DNA from: Betaproteobacteria bacterium
Lineage (GTDB): Bacteria > Pseudomonadota > Gammaproteobacteria > Burkholderiales > CAIKXV01
NCBI GenBank assembly: GCA_947458265.1
Contig: CANGYF010000005.1
Location: 62,001 to 126,000 of the forward strand
Reading direction: 5' to 3'
Length of the DNA: 64,000 nucleotides
Below, in pieces: positions 26,087 to 33,934 of the stretch. Numbering within the stretch: the first letter of the stretch is position 1; the number at the start of each line of letters is the position of its first letter. Position numbers and translations under genes: made by a program. Below the pieces are notes generated by a model. That model saw only the letters and a list, made by a program, of their open reading frames with translations. It did no database searches and was not told where the DNA came from.

Positions 26087-26680
26087 TCAGAATCCGTGGT
26101 CGCGGCGCCGTCCAGAGCGCCAGCCGACGACCACCGAAAGCACGATCAGGCCGATGAACCAGAGCAGCGTCCAGGCCGGGATGGTCAGCCCGAGCAATCG
26201 CCAGCCGGCCTCCGCGCACTCGCCCGAACCGCGCAACACCAGCGAGAACACCTGGGACATCGGAAACTGCTGCAGCATGAAGTCGAGCCCGGGCCCGCAT
26301 TCCGGCACGCGGTCCTTCGGCAGGTTCTGCAGCCACACGTGGCGTGCAGCCACCGCCGCGCCAGCCGCACCGATCAGCATCGCCAGCGCGCTGTAGAGCC
26401 GCAGGCCGATGCCGCGCGGCGCATGCAGCGCGGCCACCAGGAACACGACGCCCATCCCCATGATCGCCACGCGCTGCAGGATGCACAGCGGGCAGGGATC
26501 CTCCTTGTGCACGTACTGCAGGTACAGCGCGAACCCGATCAGGCAGAAGCAGGCGAATGCCGCCAGGCCGAAGGCCCGCCTCGGCTCGAGCCACCGCTGC
26601 ACCCAGCCGTCACCCGGCGTCGCGAAGATCGCACGCCCGCGGCCGTCGTTCCAGCCATTGCGTCCGTGCCTACCGTTCAT
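26087..26680 (-). CDS. dsbB: Disulfide bond formation protein DsbB
   Basis: 197 residues with four predicted membrane helices. The first redox pair is CPLC ('EDPCPLCILQRVAI'), and the second periplasmic loop carries 'PECGPGLDFML' and 'GSGECAEAGW', the two further cysteines of the DsbB relay to DsbA and quinone. It is the inner-membrane enzyme that re-oxidises DsbA. The N-terminal 25 residues before the first helix are an extra polar extension (Arg/Gly-rich), so a later start is possible, but no other start is better. It lies 10 bp after the DUF6644-like gene. Confidence 0.93.
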   Translation of the reverse strand: MNGRHGRNGWNDGRGRAIFATPGDGWVQRWLEPRRAFGLAAFACFCLIGFALYLQYVHKEDPCPLCILQRVAIMGMGVVFLVAALHAPRGIGLRLYSALAMLIGAAGAAVAARHVWLQNLPKDRVPECGPGLDFMLQQFPMSQVFSLVLRGSGECAEAGWRLLGLTIPAWTLLWFIGLIVLSVVVGWRSGRRRDHGF

Positions 26681-26689
26681 CGTTGTCGC

Positions 26690-27148
26690 TCAGACGTAGG
26701 CGATCATCCGGCCGCAGCCGATGATCGCGATCCACAGGAACAGCGAAGCTGCGGCATGCAGCTTCGCGCCGGCCGGCACGCTGTCCGGCTGCGTCCACCC
26801 TGCCCAGTGCCGTCCGGCACCCAGGTGGAAGGCGATGGCATTGCCCGCTGCCAGCGCCAGCAGGCCGATCTTGAGCACGAACGCGCGGTTGCCGATCAGC
26901 GCGTCGGCATCGACCACGAACATCAGCACGCCGGTCGGCACCACCAGCAGCGCGGCGACCAACGACCATGGCAGCACATGCAGGCCGAGCGGCCGGATCG
27001 CCACCGGCGCATCGCCGCGCGTCGAGGTGATGCCGAGCACGCGCAGGTCGAACAGCATCGCCGCCCCCGCCAGCAGGACGAAGCCGGCGATGTGCGCGAC
27101 CTGCACCATCGGGTAGAGCCAGGTCGATTCGCGCAGCAGTTCGATCAC
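26690..27148 (-). CDS. DUF6644-like small membrane protein
   Basis: 152 residues with four hydrophobic helices; it starts 'MIELLRESTWLYPMVQVAHI' and contains 'AGFVLLAGAAMLFDLRVLG', a pattern of cytochrome-b561-like or DUF2214/DUF6644 membrane proteins. A His in 'VAHIAGF' and another in 'GLHVLPWS' could bind heme or metal, but this is not established. It sits between the exported DUF6152-like protein and dsbB in a same-strand run with 25- and 10-bp gaps, so co-expression is likely. Confidence 0.7.
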   Translation of the reverse strand: MIELLRESTWLYPMVQVAHIAGFVLLAGAAMLFDLRVLGITSTRGDAPVAIRPLGLHVLPWSLVAALLVVPTGVLMFVVDADALIGNRAFVLKIGLLALAAGNAIAFHLGAGRHWAGWTQPDSVPAGAKLHAAASLFLWIAIIGCGRMIAYV

Positions 27149-27173
27149 GGTGCATCGGCGGGTCCCGGGCAGC

Positions 27174-27563
27174 TCACCTGAGTTCGACCGGCTGGCCGCC
27201 CTCGAGCGTGATCCGCTCCGCCCGCATCTCCTGGGCTTCCTTCCGGTGGGGATAGCCGACCACCGTCGCGGTCGCGCCGGCCTTCAGGTTGCCTTTCGGC
27301 AGGCCCCGGGACTCCATCCGCGACGGCGGCGCCAGGATGACCCGCCAGACCTTGTCGCCGGCCTTCAGGCGCACGAACCCGTGCGGATTGTCGTAGCCGG
27401 ACTCGAGGATCGCGCCGGTGACGGTCAGGGTACGGCCGGCGTCGTACTCGCTCCAGCCGTGATGGGCGGAGGCACCGCCCGCGGTGAGCAACAGCACTGC
27501 CGCTGCCAGCAGGGCTGCGCCGGCACTCGGCCGCACGTGCAGCCATGGCTTCGTCGTCGACAT
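27174..27563 (-). CDS. DUF6152-like exported protein
   Basis: 129 residues. A Sec signal peptide spans about residues 1–33, with cleavage after 'TAGGASA' and before HHGWSEYD. The mature domain ('RTLTVTGAILESGYDNPHG', 'KVWRVILAPPSRMESRGLP', 'ATATVVGYPHRKEAQEMRAERITL') is a small OB-like fold typical of DUF6152; the N-terminal His-His-Gly is conserved and may bind metal (copper binding is suggested for related proteins, unproven). ATG 27563 has GAGG 5 bases upstream. Genes on both sides run in the same direction. Confidence 0.75.
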   Translation of the reverse strand: MSTTKPWLHVRPSAGAALLAAAVLLLTAGGASAHHGWSEYDAGRTLTVTGAILESGYDNPHGFVRLKAGDKVWRVILAPPSRMESRGLPKGNLKAGATATVVGYPHRKEAQEMRAERITLEGGQPVELR

Positions 27564-27598
27564 GGGAACCTCAGCAATGGAGAATGGATCGTGGGACA

Positions 27599-28585
27599 TC
27601 AGGGGATCAGCAGCGTGGAGCCGGTCGTGCGGCGCGCCTCGAGGTCGCGATGCGCCTGCGCCGCCTCGGCCAGCGGATAGCGCTGCTGGATCTCGATCTT
27701 CACCTTGCCGGTGAGGACCGCATCGAACAGGTCGGCCGCGCTTGCCAGCAGGTCCTCGCGCGTCGCGGTGTAGCTCATCAGCGTCGGCCGCGTGAAGAAC
27801 AGCGAACCGCGGGAGGCCAGGTCGCCGGTGTTGACCGGAGGGATCGGGCCGGACGCGTTGCCGAAGCTGACCATCATGCCCAGGGGCTGCAGGCAGTCGA
27901 GCGAGGCCGGCCAGGTATCCTTGCCCACCGAGTCGTAGACGACGGGGACGCCACGGCCGCCGGTGATCTCCTTCACCCGCTCGACGAAGTTCTCGCGCGA
28001 ATAGACGATCACGTGGTCGCAGCCATGCGCCTGGGCAAGCCGTGCCTTCTCGTCGGAACCCACGGTGCCGATCACCGTGGCACCGAGCGCCTTCGCCCAC
28101 TGGCAGGCGATCAGGCCGACACCGCCGGCCGCGGCATGCCAGAGGATGGTCTGCCCGGCCTTCACCGGATAGGTGCGCTTGAGCAGGTACTGCGCGGTCA
28201 TGCCCTGCAACATCATCGCCGCCGCCTGCTCGAAGCCGATGCCATCGGGCAGCTTGACCAGCTTGGCCGCCGGCATCACGCGTGCCTGTGCATAGGCACC
28301 GTTGGGCGTACCGGCATAGGCGACGCGGTCGCCCGGGGCCACTTCGGTGACGCCCTCCCCGACCGCCTCGACCACCCCCGCACCCTCCATGCCCAGGCCG
28401 CCAGGCAGCGGCTGCGGGTACAGGCCGGTGCGGAAATACACGTCGATGTAATTGAGGCCGACCGCGTGGTTGCGCACGGTCGCCTGGCCAGGGCCAGGCG
28501 CGGGCAGCGGCATGTCTTCCCAGCGCATCACCTCGGGGCCGCCAACGGCATGGATGCGGATCGCCTTCGTGGTTGCGGTGCCCAT
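27599..28585 (-). CDS. qorA: NADPH:quinone oxidoreductase (QOR type)
   Basis: 328 residues, zinc-independent MDR family. Key segments: the 'NYIDVYFRTGLYP' substrate region, 'GMEGAGVVEAVGEGV', the nucleotide-binding 'LWHAAAGGVGLIACQWAK' Rossmann loop, and 'PVVYDSVGKDTW'. It reduces quinones and related electrophiles with NADPH in the cytoplasm. It is the promoter-proximal gene of a run with the DUF6152-like, DUF6644-like and dsbB genes (35-bp gap to the next). Confidence 0.92.
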   Translation of the reverse strand: MGTATTKAIRIHAVGGPEVMRWEDMPLPAPGPGQATVRNHAVGLNYIDVYFRTGLYPQPLPGGLGMEGAGVVEAVGEGVTEVAPGDRVAYAGTPNGAYAQARVMPAAKLVKLPDGIGFEQAAAMMLQGMTAQYLLKRTYPVKAGQTILWHAAAGGVGLIACQWAKALGATVIGTVGSDEKARLAQAHGCDHVIVYSRENFVERVKEITGGRGVPVVYDSVGKDTWPASLDCLQPLGMMVSFGNASGPIPPVNTGDLASRGSLFFTRPTLMSYTATREDLLASAADLFDAVLTGKVKIEIQQRYPLAEAAQAHRDLEARRTTGSTLLIP

Positions 28586-28777
28586 GTTTGAATGCCCTCC
28601 GGTTCAAGTACGTGGCAGGCCTGCGTGCAGGCCCGATCCCGGATGATAAGCGAAGCCTGCTGCCCTGCCGGGGTGCAGCCGCACGCCCCCGGTGTATAGT
28701 GCGCTCGCGGCATCCGCCGCGCGGTCTAAGCGGTCGAGCAGCCGGGCTGTGCCCGGGTGCACCGGCAGAGAACAACC

Positions 28778-28984
28778 ATGAGCGATTCCTACCGGGCGCG
28801 GCTGCTGGCGCGCGCCGAAGAACTGACGACCGAGCATCGCGACCTTGAACGGCTGCTCGAGACCCTGCTCGCGGAGACGGTCGTAGACCAGTTGCAGGTA
28901 CGCCGGCTGAAGAAGCGCAAGCTGCTGCTCAAGGACCAGGTCGCGCTGCTGCGGCGCGAACTCGATCCCGACGTCAGCGCCTGA
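28778..28984 (+). CDS. YdcH/DUF465 family protein
   Basis: 68 residues, a helical hairpin: 'RLLARAEELTTEHRDLERLLE' then 'QLQVRRLKKRKLLLKDQVALLRREL', the DUF465 pattern of a short coiled coil with a KKRKLxLKD core. Function is unknown; homologues are common in proteobacteria. A -10-like TATAGT lies at 28695–28700 and may be its promoter. arfB follows after 15 bp. Confidence 0.85.
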   Translation: MSDSYRARLLARAEELTTEHRDLERLLETLLAETVVDQLQVRRLKKRKLLLKDQVALLRRELDPDVSA

Positions 28985-28999
28985 ACGACTGGACGTTCG

Positions 29000-29434
29000 A
29001 TGGCTGCCCTGATCCCGGTCGCCCCGGGTGTCGACCTCGATCCGGCCAGCATTGAAGTGCGCTTCGTGCGTGCGTCCGGGCCGGGCGGGCAGAACGTCAA
29101 CAAGGTTTCGACCGCCGTGGAACTGGTCTGCGACCTGGTGCGGTCCGGCCTGCCCTTCGAGGTCCAGCAGCGCGCGATCGCCCTGGCCGGCAGCAGGGCC
29201 ACGCTCGACCGGCGCATCCTCATCAGCGCGCAGCGCCACCGCACCCAGCAGATGAACCGCGACGACGCGATGGCGCGCCTGCTCGAACTGCTGGCACGCG
29301 CCTGCGTGCGTCCCAAGCGGCGCATCGCCACCCGCCCGACCGCCGGGTCTCGCGAGCGTCGCCTCACAGACAAGAAGGCGGTGGGCAGCATCAAGCGCAA
29401 CCGCTCCGGCAGCCGCGGCAGCCTCGACGACTGA
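29000..29434 (+). CDS. arfB: Alternative ribosome-rescue factor ArfB
   Basis: 144 residues. The catalytic GGQ lies in 'ASGPGGQNVNKVSTAVEL', and the C-terminal tail is strongly basic ('RPKRRIATRPTAGSRERRL', 'KKAVGSIKRNRSGSRG'), as needed to reach into the empty mRNA channel. ArfB hydrolyses peptidyl-tRNA on stalled ribosomes. The size matches E. coli YaeJ (140). The gene is immediately followed by a cluster of REP-like repeats. Confidence 0.95.
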   Translation: MAALIPVAPGVDLDPASIEVRFVRASGPGGQNVNKVSTAVELVCDLVRSGLPFEVQQRAIALAGSRATLDRRILISAQRHRTQQMNRDDAMARLLELLARACVRPKRRIATRPTAGSRERRLTDKKAVGSIKRNRSGSRGSLDD

Positions 29435-29436
29435 AC

Positions 29437-29561
29437 AATCAGGGTCAGACACGGTTTTCCTGCCCAACCCGTGTCTGACCCGCATTCTTGCCCTGGGTCA
29501 GACCCCGGCGCAAAAACCGTGTCTGACCCTGATTTCAAAAACCGTGTCTGACCCTGATTTT
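29437..29561. repeat. Cluster of REP-like GTGTCTGACCC repeats
   Basis: The gap between arfB and the convergent nitrilase gene contains five related elements. Two identical 24-bp copies lie in direct orientation at 29512–29535 and 29537–29560 (core CCGTGTCTGACCCTGA). An inverted copy is at 29437–29458, a shortened copy at 29466–29481, and a palindromic GGGTCAGACCCC at 29495–29506. Copy 1 can pair with copy 4 or 5 into a stem of about 22 bp. Such GTCTGACCC elements recur as dispersed repeats in betaproteobacteria and are mobilised by RAYT transposases. None is encoded here. The inverted copies may also end transcription from both sides. Confidence 0.75.
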
Positions 29562-29578
29562 CGACCCCGATTTTCTGG

Positions 29579-30670
29579 TCAGTCGCCGGAGGGGGTGTTG
29601 CCGAGCGAGGGGCGCGGTGCGGACGGGGCGGGCAGTGCCTCGGACGGGGCGCGGATCTCGCGCAATCCGGCCTTCGGTGCCTCGAGGGCGCCGGCGGACG
29701 GGTCCGCATGGACGGTGTACAGCTGCGGCACCTCGCGGTTGATGTGAAGCTGGAAGATGTCCGGTCGGTTGTAGTGTCCGGCGAAATCGTGGCGCAGCTT
29801 CATGTTGATGCCGGCCTCGAGGTTGCATTCGGCATACAGGATGCCCTCCTCCGGCCCCATCGGCCCGGCAACCACGCGGCTGTACGGCGAGACGATCAGG
29901 CTGCCACCGCAGCAGTCGGGGCTGCGCAGGAACTTCTCGCCCTCGGGGCCGACCTCCAGCTTGCGGATGGTGTCCTCGTCGACCGTACCGCAGGCGGAGA
30001 TCACCCACGCCTTGCTCATCTGGGCGAACGCCTGCGAGTCGATCGCAACCCGGTTGCGCAGCGGGTCGCCGCTGGTCGGGAAGTGGTTCGGCCAGCTCAT
30101 CACGTGGATGCGGGTGTGCTCGGCGGTCAGCGCGAAGATGGCCAGGGGATTGGAGTTCTCGCCGCAGATCAGCCCGCTCACCGGGCCGAACTGCGTCTGC
30201 ACCGCACCGAAGGTGTCGCCGAAGCCGCCGGTATGCACCAGTCGCTCACCGACCGTGGGCATGATCTTCTGATGCTTGCCTAGCAGCGTGCCGTCCGGCC
30301 CGAACCACACCTGGGTGTTGAACAGGGTGCCGAGCGTCTTCGGGATCTTCTCGCACACACCGATCACGACATAGGCGCCTGCCGCAGCAGCGGCGGCAGA
30401 CAGCGCAGCGATCTCCGGCCCCGGTATCTCGACGGCGTTCTTGAACAGCTCGACCGCGAACCGGTTGGCCAGCGTGCCGGTCGCCGGATGATGGTGGTAC
30501 CAGATCGGATGCGCCGGGATGAAGCTCTCCGGGAATGCGATCAGTTGCGCGCCGTTGGCGCCCGCCTCGCGGATCAGCCGACAGGCCTTCTCGGTCGAAC
30601 CCTCGCGATCGAGGAACACCGATGCGGCCTGGACGGCCGCGACTTTCACGACGGGATACTGGTCACCCAT
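29579..30670 (-). CDS. Nitrilase (aliphatic nitrilase/cyanide hydratase branch)
   Basis: 363 residues, typical for nitrilases of the plant/bacterial branch. The catalytic triad is visible: Glu48 in IAFPESF, Lys135 in GKHQKIMPT and Cys169 in SGLICGEN. 'TGTLANRFAVELFKNAVEIPG' and 'WPNHFPTSGDPLRNRVAID' are further family blocks. It should convert a nitrile to its carboxylic acid and ammonia in the cytoplasm; the exact substrate is unknown. The C-terminal 50 residues are Pro/Ala-rich. It is convergent with arfB and ends next to the repeat cluster. Confidence 0.92.
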   Translation of the reverse strand: MGDQYPVVKVAAVQAASVFLDREGSTEKACRLIREAGANGAQLIAFPESFIPAHPIWYHHHPATGTLANRFAVELFKNAVEIPGPEIAALSAAAAAAGAYVVIGVCEKIPKTLGTLFNTQVWFGPDGTLLGKHQKIMPTVGERLVHTGGFGDTFGAVQTQFGPVSGLICGENSNPLAIFALTAEHTRIHVMSWPNHFPTSGDPLRNRVAIDSQAFAQMSKAWVISACGTVDEDTIRKLEVGPEGEKFLRSPDCCGGSLIVSPYSRVVAGPMGPEEGILYAECNLEAGINMKLRHDFAGHYNRPDIFQLHINREVPQLYTVHADPSAGALEAPKAGLREIRAPSEALPAPSAPRPSLGNTPSGD

Positions 30671-30703
30671 GCTGCGACTCCTGGGACAGGTATGGTTCGG
30701 ACA

Positions 30704-31444
30704 TCAGGCCGCGCCTGCGGCCACGGTGGAAGGTTCGGCGGCTGGCTGGCGCCACAGCGACACGCCGCGCGCCGCCTTGTCGACCGCGTCCAGCCGTGCA
30801 TCGTGTGCCGCGACCTCGGCTGCATCGGCGGCGATCACCGGCAGCACCAGCGCCGACAGCTCGGCCTCGCTGACCGCAGCCAGCCGGTCGGCCGGTGCCG
30901 TATCGATCACCAGCCGGTCCTGGCCGCGCGTCATCGCCAGGTAGACCTGCGCCAGCAGCCGGGTGTCGATCAGCGCACCGTGACGCACCCGGCCGCTGCG
31001 GTCGATCGAATAGGCCTCGCACAGCGCATCGAGGTTGTTGCGCTTGCCCGGCCGCAGCTCGCGCGCGAGCAGCAGGCTGTCGATCACCGGACCGCAGTAG
31101 CGGGACAGCGGATCCATCCCGGCCAGCGCCAGTTCGGCGTCGAGGAACTCGATGTCGAACGCCGCGTTGTGGATGATCAGTTCGGCGCCGTCGATGAACT
31201 CGACGAGGTCGCGCGCGATCTCCGGGAATGCCGGCTTGTCGGCAAGGAAATCGGTGGTCAGCCCGTGCACCTCGAGCGCGCCCGGCTCGCTGTCGCGGCC
31301 GGCGTTCACGTAGCGATGAAAGTAGACGCCGCTCAACTGCCGGTTGACGATCTCGACCGCCGCCACCTCGATCACCCGGTTGCCGAGCTTCACGTCGAGG
31401 CCGGTGGTCTCGGTGTCCAGCGCCACCTGCCGGATGGTACGCAT
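30704..31444 (-). CDS. dnaQ: DNA polymerase III epsilon subunit (proofreading exonuclease)
   Basis: 246 residues. The DEDDh exonuclease motifs are present: DTETTGLD near residue 10, 'IIHNAAFDIEFLD' near residue 91, and 'RHGALIDTRLLAQVYLAM' near 155 (His and Asp of ExoIII). It removes misincorporated bases during replication as part of the polymerase III core. The C-terminal 70 residues, which contact the alpha subunit, are variable and Ala-rich. It follows rnhA by 12 bp on the same strand, the common rnhA–dnaQ order. Confidence 0.96.
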   Translation of the reverse strand: MRTIRQVALDTETTGLDVKLGNRVIEVAAVEIVNRQLSGVYFHRYVNAGRDSEPGALEVHGLTTDFLADKPAFPEIARDLVEFIDGAELIIHNAAFDIEFLDAELALAGMDPLSRYCGPVIDSLLLARELRPGKRNNLDALCEAYSIDRSGRVRHGALIDTRLLAQVYLAMTRGQDRLVIDTAPADRLAAVSEAELSALVLPVIAADAAEVAAHDARLDAVDKAARGVSLWRQPAAEPSTVAAGAA

Positions 31445-31456
31445 CGCCGTCCCCGC

Positions 31457-31954
31457 TCAGTGGCCGGAAGCCGCGGACACCCCGCGGTTGGCGAGCGCAT
31501 CGGCCCGCTCGTTGCCGGGATGCCCGGCATGGCCGCGCACCCAGAGCCATTCGATTCGGTGCTTCGAGGCCGCCTCGTCGAGCGCCTTCCAGAGGTCGAC
31601 GTTCTTCACCGGCGCCCCGGCGGCAGTACGCCAGTTCTTGCGCTTCCAGCCGTGGATCCAGGTGCTGATGCCCTGCTGCACGTACTGCGAATCGGTATGT
31701 ACCCGCACGACCGACGGCCGGGTCAGGGCCTCCAGTGCCCGGATGACCGCCAGCAGTTCCATACGGTTGTTCGTCGTGTGCGGCTCACCGCCGAACAGTT
31801 CCTTCTCGTGGCTGCCGCGCTGGAGCAGTGCGCCCCAGCCGCCGGCACCCGGGTTCCCCTTGCAGGCACCGTCGGTGAATATGTCGATCGGCTGGTCGCT
31901 GCCCGCCGTGTCTGCGCTGTCTGCTGCCGGCGTCGCCGGGGTCTGCTGTTGCAT
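31457..31954 (-). CDS. rnhA: Ribonuclease HI
   Basis: 165 residues. The four acidic catalytic positions are visible: '[12 protein letters not shown]', the Glu in '[14 protein letters not shown]', '[14 protein letters not shown]' and the Asp in '[17 protein letters not shown]'. It cleaves the RNA of RNA–DNA hybrids. The N-terminal 20 residues are a polar, Ala/Thr-rich extension before the domain. It lies between the methyltransferase gene and dnaQ, all on the minus strand. Confidence 0.96.
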   Translation of the reverse strand: MQQQTPATPAADSADTAGSDQPIDIFTDGACKGNPGAGGWGALLQRGSHEKELFGGEPHTTNNRMELLAVIRALEALTRPSVVRVHTDSQYVQQGISTWIHGWKRKNWRTAAGAPVKNVDLWKALDEAASKHRIEWLWVRGHAGHPGNERADALANRGVSAASGH

Positions 31955-31984
31955 GTGTCCTGGGCCTTGGTTCGTGGGGTGGGT

Positions 31985-32785
31985 TCAGTGGCGGTGGCGA
32001 GTATCGCCCGCGGAACGCGCGGCGACACCGTCCGGCTGGTGCACCCGGCGCGGCACGACGCCCAGCGCCGGCTTCACCCGCCGGCGCTCCGACCAGCGTG
32101 GCATGATCACCCGCATGCCGACGACGCGCTTGACCGCCTGCAGGAAGTACACGCCGCCGGCGAACGGCCACCAGCGGTTGCCGGCAGCCTCCATGAAGCG
32201 GCTGCGGCCGAGCCACTTCTGCTGCACGAAGGGCGGTGCATAGCAGGCCATGCGGCCGGCCGTGACCTCGAAACCGAGCAGCGCCAGCCAGTCCTTCAGC
32301 TGCAGCAGGCTGATGTATTCGCCCTGCCAGGGAAAGTCGCCGTCTCCGCCGGCCAGGGTGCGGCGGATGCCCCAGAGGCTCCACGGATTCAGCCCGGAGA
32401 TAAGCAGGTGGCCATCGGGCATCAGGATGCGCTCGACTTCGCGCAGGATCTGGTGCGGATACAGGCTGAATTCGAGCACATGGGGCAGCACGACCATGTC
32501 CACGACGCTGGAAGCGACCGGCAGCGCGGTGTAGTCGGCGCGCAGCCCGGCCGGGGCGACCGGCGCCATCCGCTCGCGCAGCGTCATGCGGCTGGAGCGC
32601 AGCAGGTCGACCTGCGGCAGCCCCACCTGCAGTGCGTTGTAGCCGAACAGGTCGACCACGGCGGCGTCGAAGAAGCGCTGCTCCTGCTCGACCAGGTAGC
32701 TGCCGAGCGGGGTGGCAAGCCAGTCAGCATTCGGCGTACCCGGTCCGGGGGCCTGTGCGTTTACCATCTCCACCTGGTCATCCAT
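31985..32785 (-). CDS. SAM-dependent methyltransferase (YafS-like)
   Basis: 266 residues from ATG 32785; ATG 32767 is a close alternative. It has a class I methyltransferase core with 'DLFGYNALQVGLPQVDLL' in place of a classic GxGxG loop, then 'LPVASSVVDMVVLPHVLEF' (acidic end of beta 4), 'ILREVERILMPDGHLLISGLNPWSLWG', which is typical of this family. In E. coli the same place (gloB–yafS–rnhA–dnaQ) holds yafS, of unknown substrate. The C-terminus is Arg-rich. It is divergent from gloB with a 40-bp gap. Confidence 0.85.
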   Translation of the reverse strand: MDDQVEMVNAQAPGPGTPNADWLATPLGSYLVEQEQRFFDAAVVDLFGYNALQVGLPQVDLLRSSRMTLRERMAPVAPAGLRADYTALPVASSVVDMVVLPHVLEFSLYPHQILREVERILMPDGHLLISGLNPWSLWGIRRTLAGGDGDFPWQGEYISLLQLKDWLALLGFEVTAGRMACYAPPFVQQKWLGRSRFMEAAGNRWWPFAGGVYFLQAVKRVVGMRVIMPRWSERRRVKPALGVVPRRVHQPDGVAARSAGDTRHRH

Positions 32786-32825
32786 CCTGTCAGACACGAA
32801 CGCCTTTCCACCCCGGAGCCTTGCC

Positions 32826-33653
32826 ATGCCCGCCTCGCCCGCCACGCGTCCTGCCGTTCCTTCCCGCCTGCCGGACGGCGTCGCGATCGAGCCGATCACC
32901 GCGTTCAAGGATAACTACATTTGGTGCATCCGAGCCGGCAACCGGGCGGTCGTCGTCGATCCGGGCGAGGCACCGCCGGTGCTGGCGGCGCTGCGTGCGG
33001 CCAGCCTGCAGCTCACCGGCATCCTGCTCACCCACCATCACGCCGACCACATCGGCGGCGTGGCTGAACTGGTGCGCACGCTCGGCCCGGTCCCGGTGCA
33101 CGGCCCGGTCGACGAACGCATCACCGAGGCGACGGTACGCGTGCGCGAGGGTGACCGGGTCGTGCTCGAAGCAATGTGCGAGGGCGGACTCGCCTTCGAC
33201 GTGCTCGAGGTGCCGGGCCACACCTCCAGCCACGTCGCCTTCCACGGACACGGCGTGCTGTTCTCCGGCGACACGCTGTTCTCGGTCGGCTGCGGCCGCA
33301 TGTTCGAAGGAACGCCGCCGCAGATGTCCGCCTCCCTCGACCGGCTGGCAGCGCTGCCGGCCGACACGCGCGTCTTCTGCGGACACGAGTACACCGCCGC
33401 GAACATCGCATTCGCACGTGCAGTCGAACCCGACAACCCGGCCATCGACGCATGGGCAGCCACGGTCGAGCAGTTGCGCACGGCCGGCCGGCCATCGCTG
33501 CCCTCTACGATCGCCACCGAGCGCGCGACCAATCCGTTCCTGCGCTGCGCCGAGCCATCGGTGGCACGCGCAGCAACGGCGCATGCCGGACGCGCATTGT
33601 CCGGTCCGGTCGAGGTGTTCGGCGAACTGCGCGCCTGGAAGAACACCTTCTGA
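32826..33653 (+). CDS. gloB: Hydroxyacylglutathione hydrolase (glyoxalase II)
   Basis: 275 residues. The metallo-beta-lactamase zinc motif is THHHADH in 'LLTHHHADHIGG', with further ligands in 'VPGHTSSHVAFHGHG', 'SGDTLFSVGCGRMFEG' and 'FCGHEYTAANIAFA'. The C-terminal 'NPFLRC' region binds glutathione. It hydrolyses S-lactoylglutathione to lactate and glutathione, the second step of methylglyoxal detoxification. ATG 32826 has GGAG 8 bases upstream; the open frame to 32712 overlaps the divergent methyltransferase gene. Confidence 0.96.
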   Translation: MPASPATRPAVPSRLPDGVAIEPITAFKDNYIWCIRAGNRAVVVDPGEAPPVLAALRAASLQLTGILLTHHHADHIGGVAELVRTLGPVPVHGPVDERITEATVRVREGDRVVLEAMCEGGLAFDVLEVPGHTSSHVAFHGHGVLFSGDTLFSVGCGRMFEGTPPQMSASLDRLAALPADTRVFCGHEYTAANIAFARAVEPDNPAIDAWAATVEQLRTAGRPSLPSTIATERATNPFLRCAEPSVARAATAHAGRALSGPVEVFGELRAWKNTF

Positions 33654-33934
33654 GCCTTGCCCGGCCAGTGGCCGACAATGCAGGCCGACAACGCAGGCCA
33701 GCACCGCAGGCGATTCCGGCTTCTGTCAATAATCCATCTAAATCAGCCAGATACGATTGCACCTGGATGCGCTTCCGCTTGACTCGACCGCCCGGCCCGA
33801 CTAAGCTGCGCGCTCCTTTCTGATCTCTGGCCGTGTGCGATCTTGCATGCTGAAGTGTCGACCCCCGCAGTTGCGATGAATTGACATCGCTGCTCCGGCA
33901 CTCGTGCGCAGTCGTACCGCCGGATGCATGATCG

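Noticed and set aside
29437-29561. CRISPR array
   Set aside because: Repeats are in both orientations, differ in length and have no regular unique spacers; no cas genes are near.
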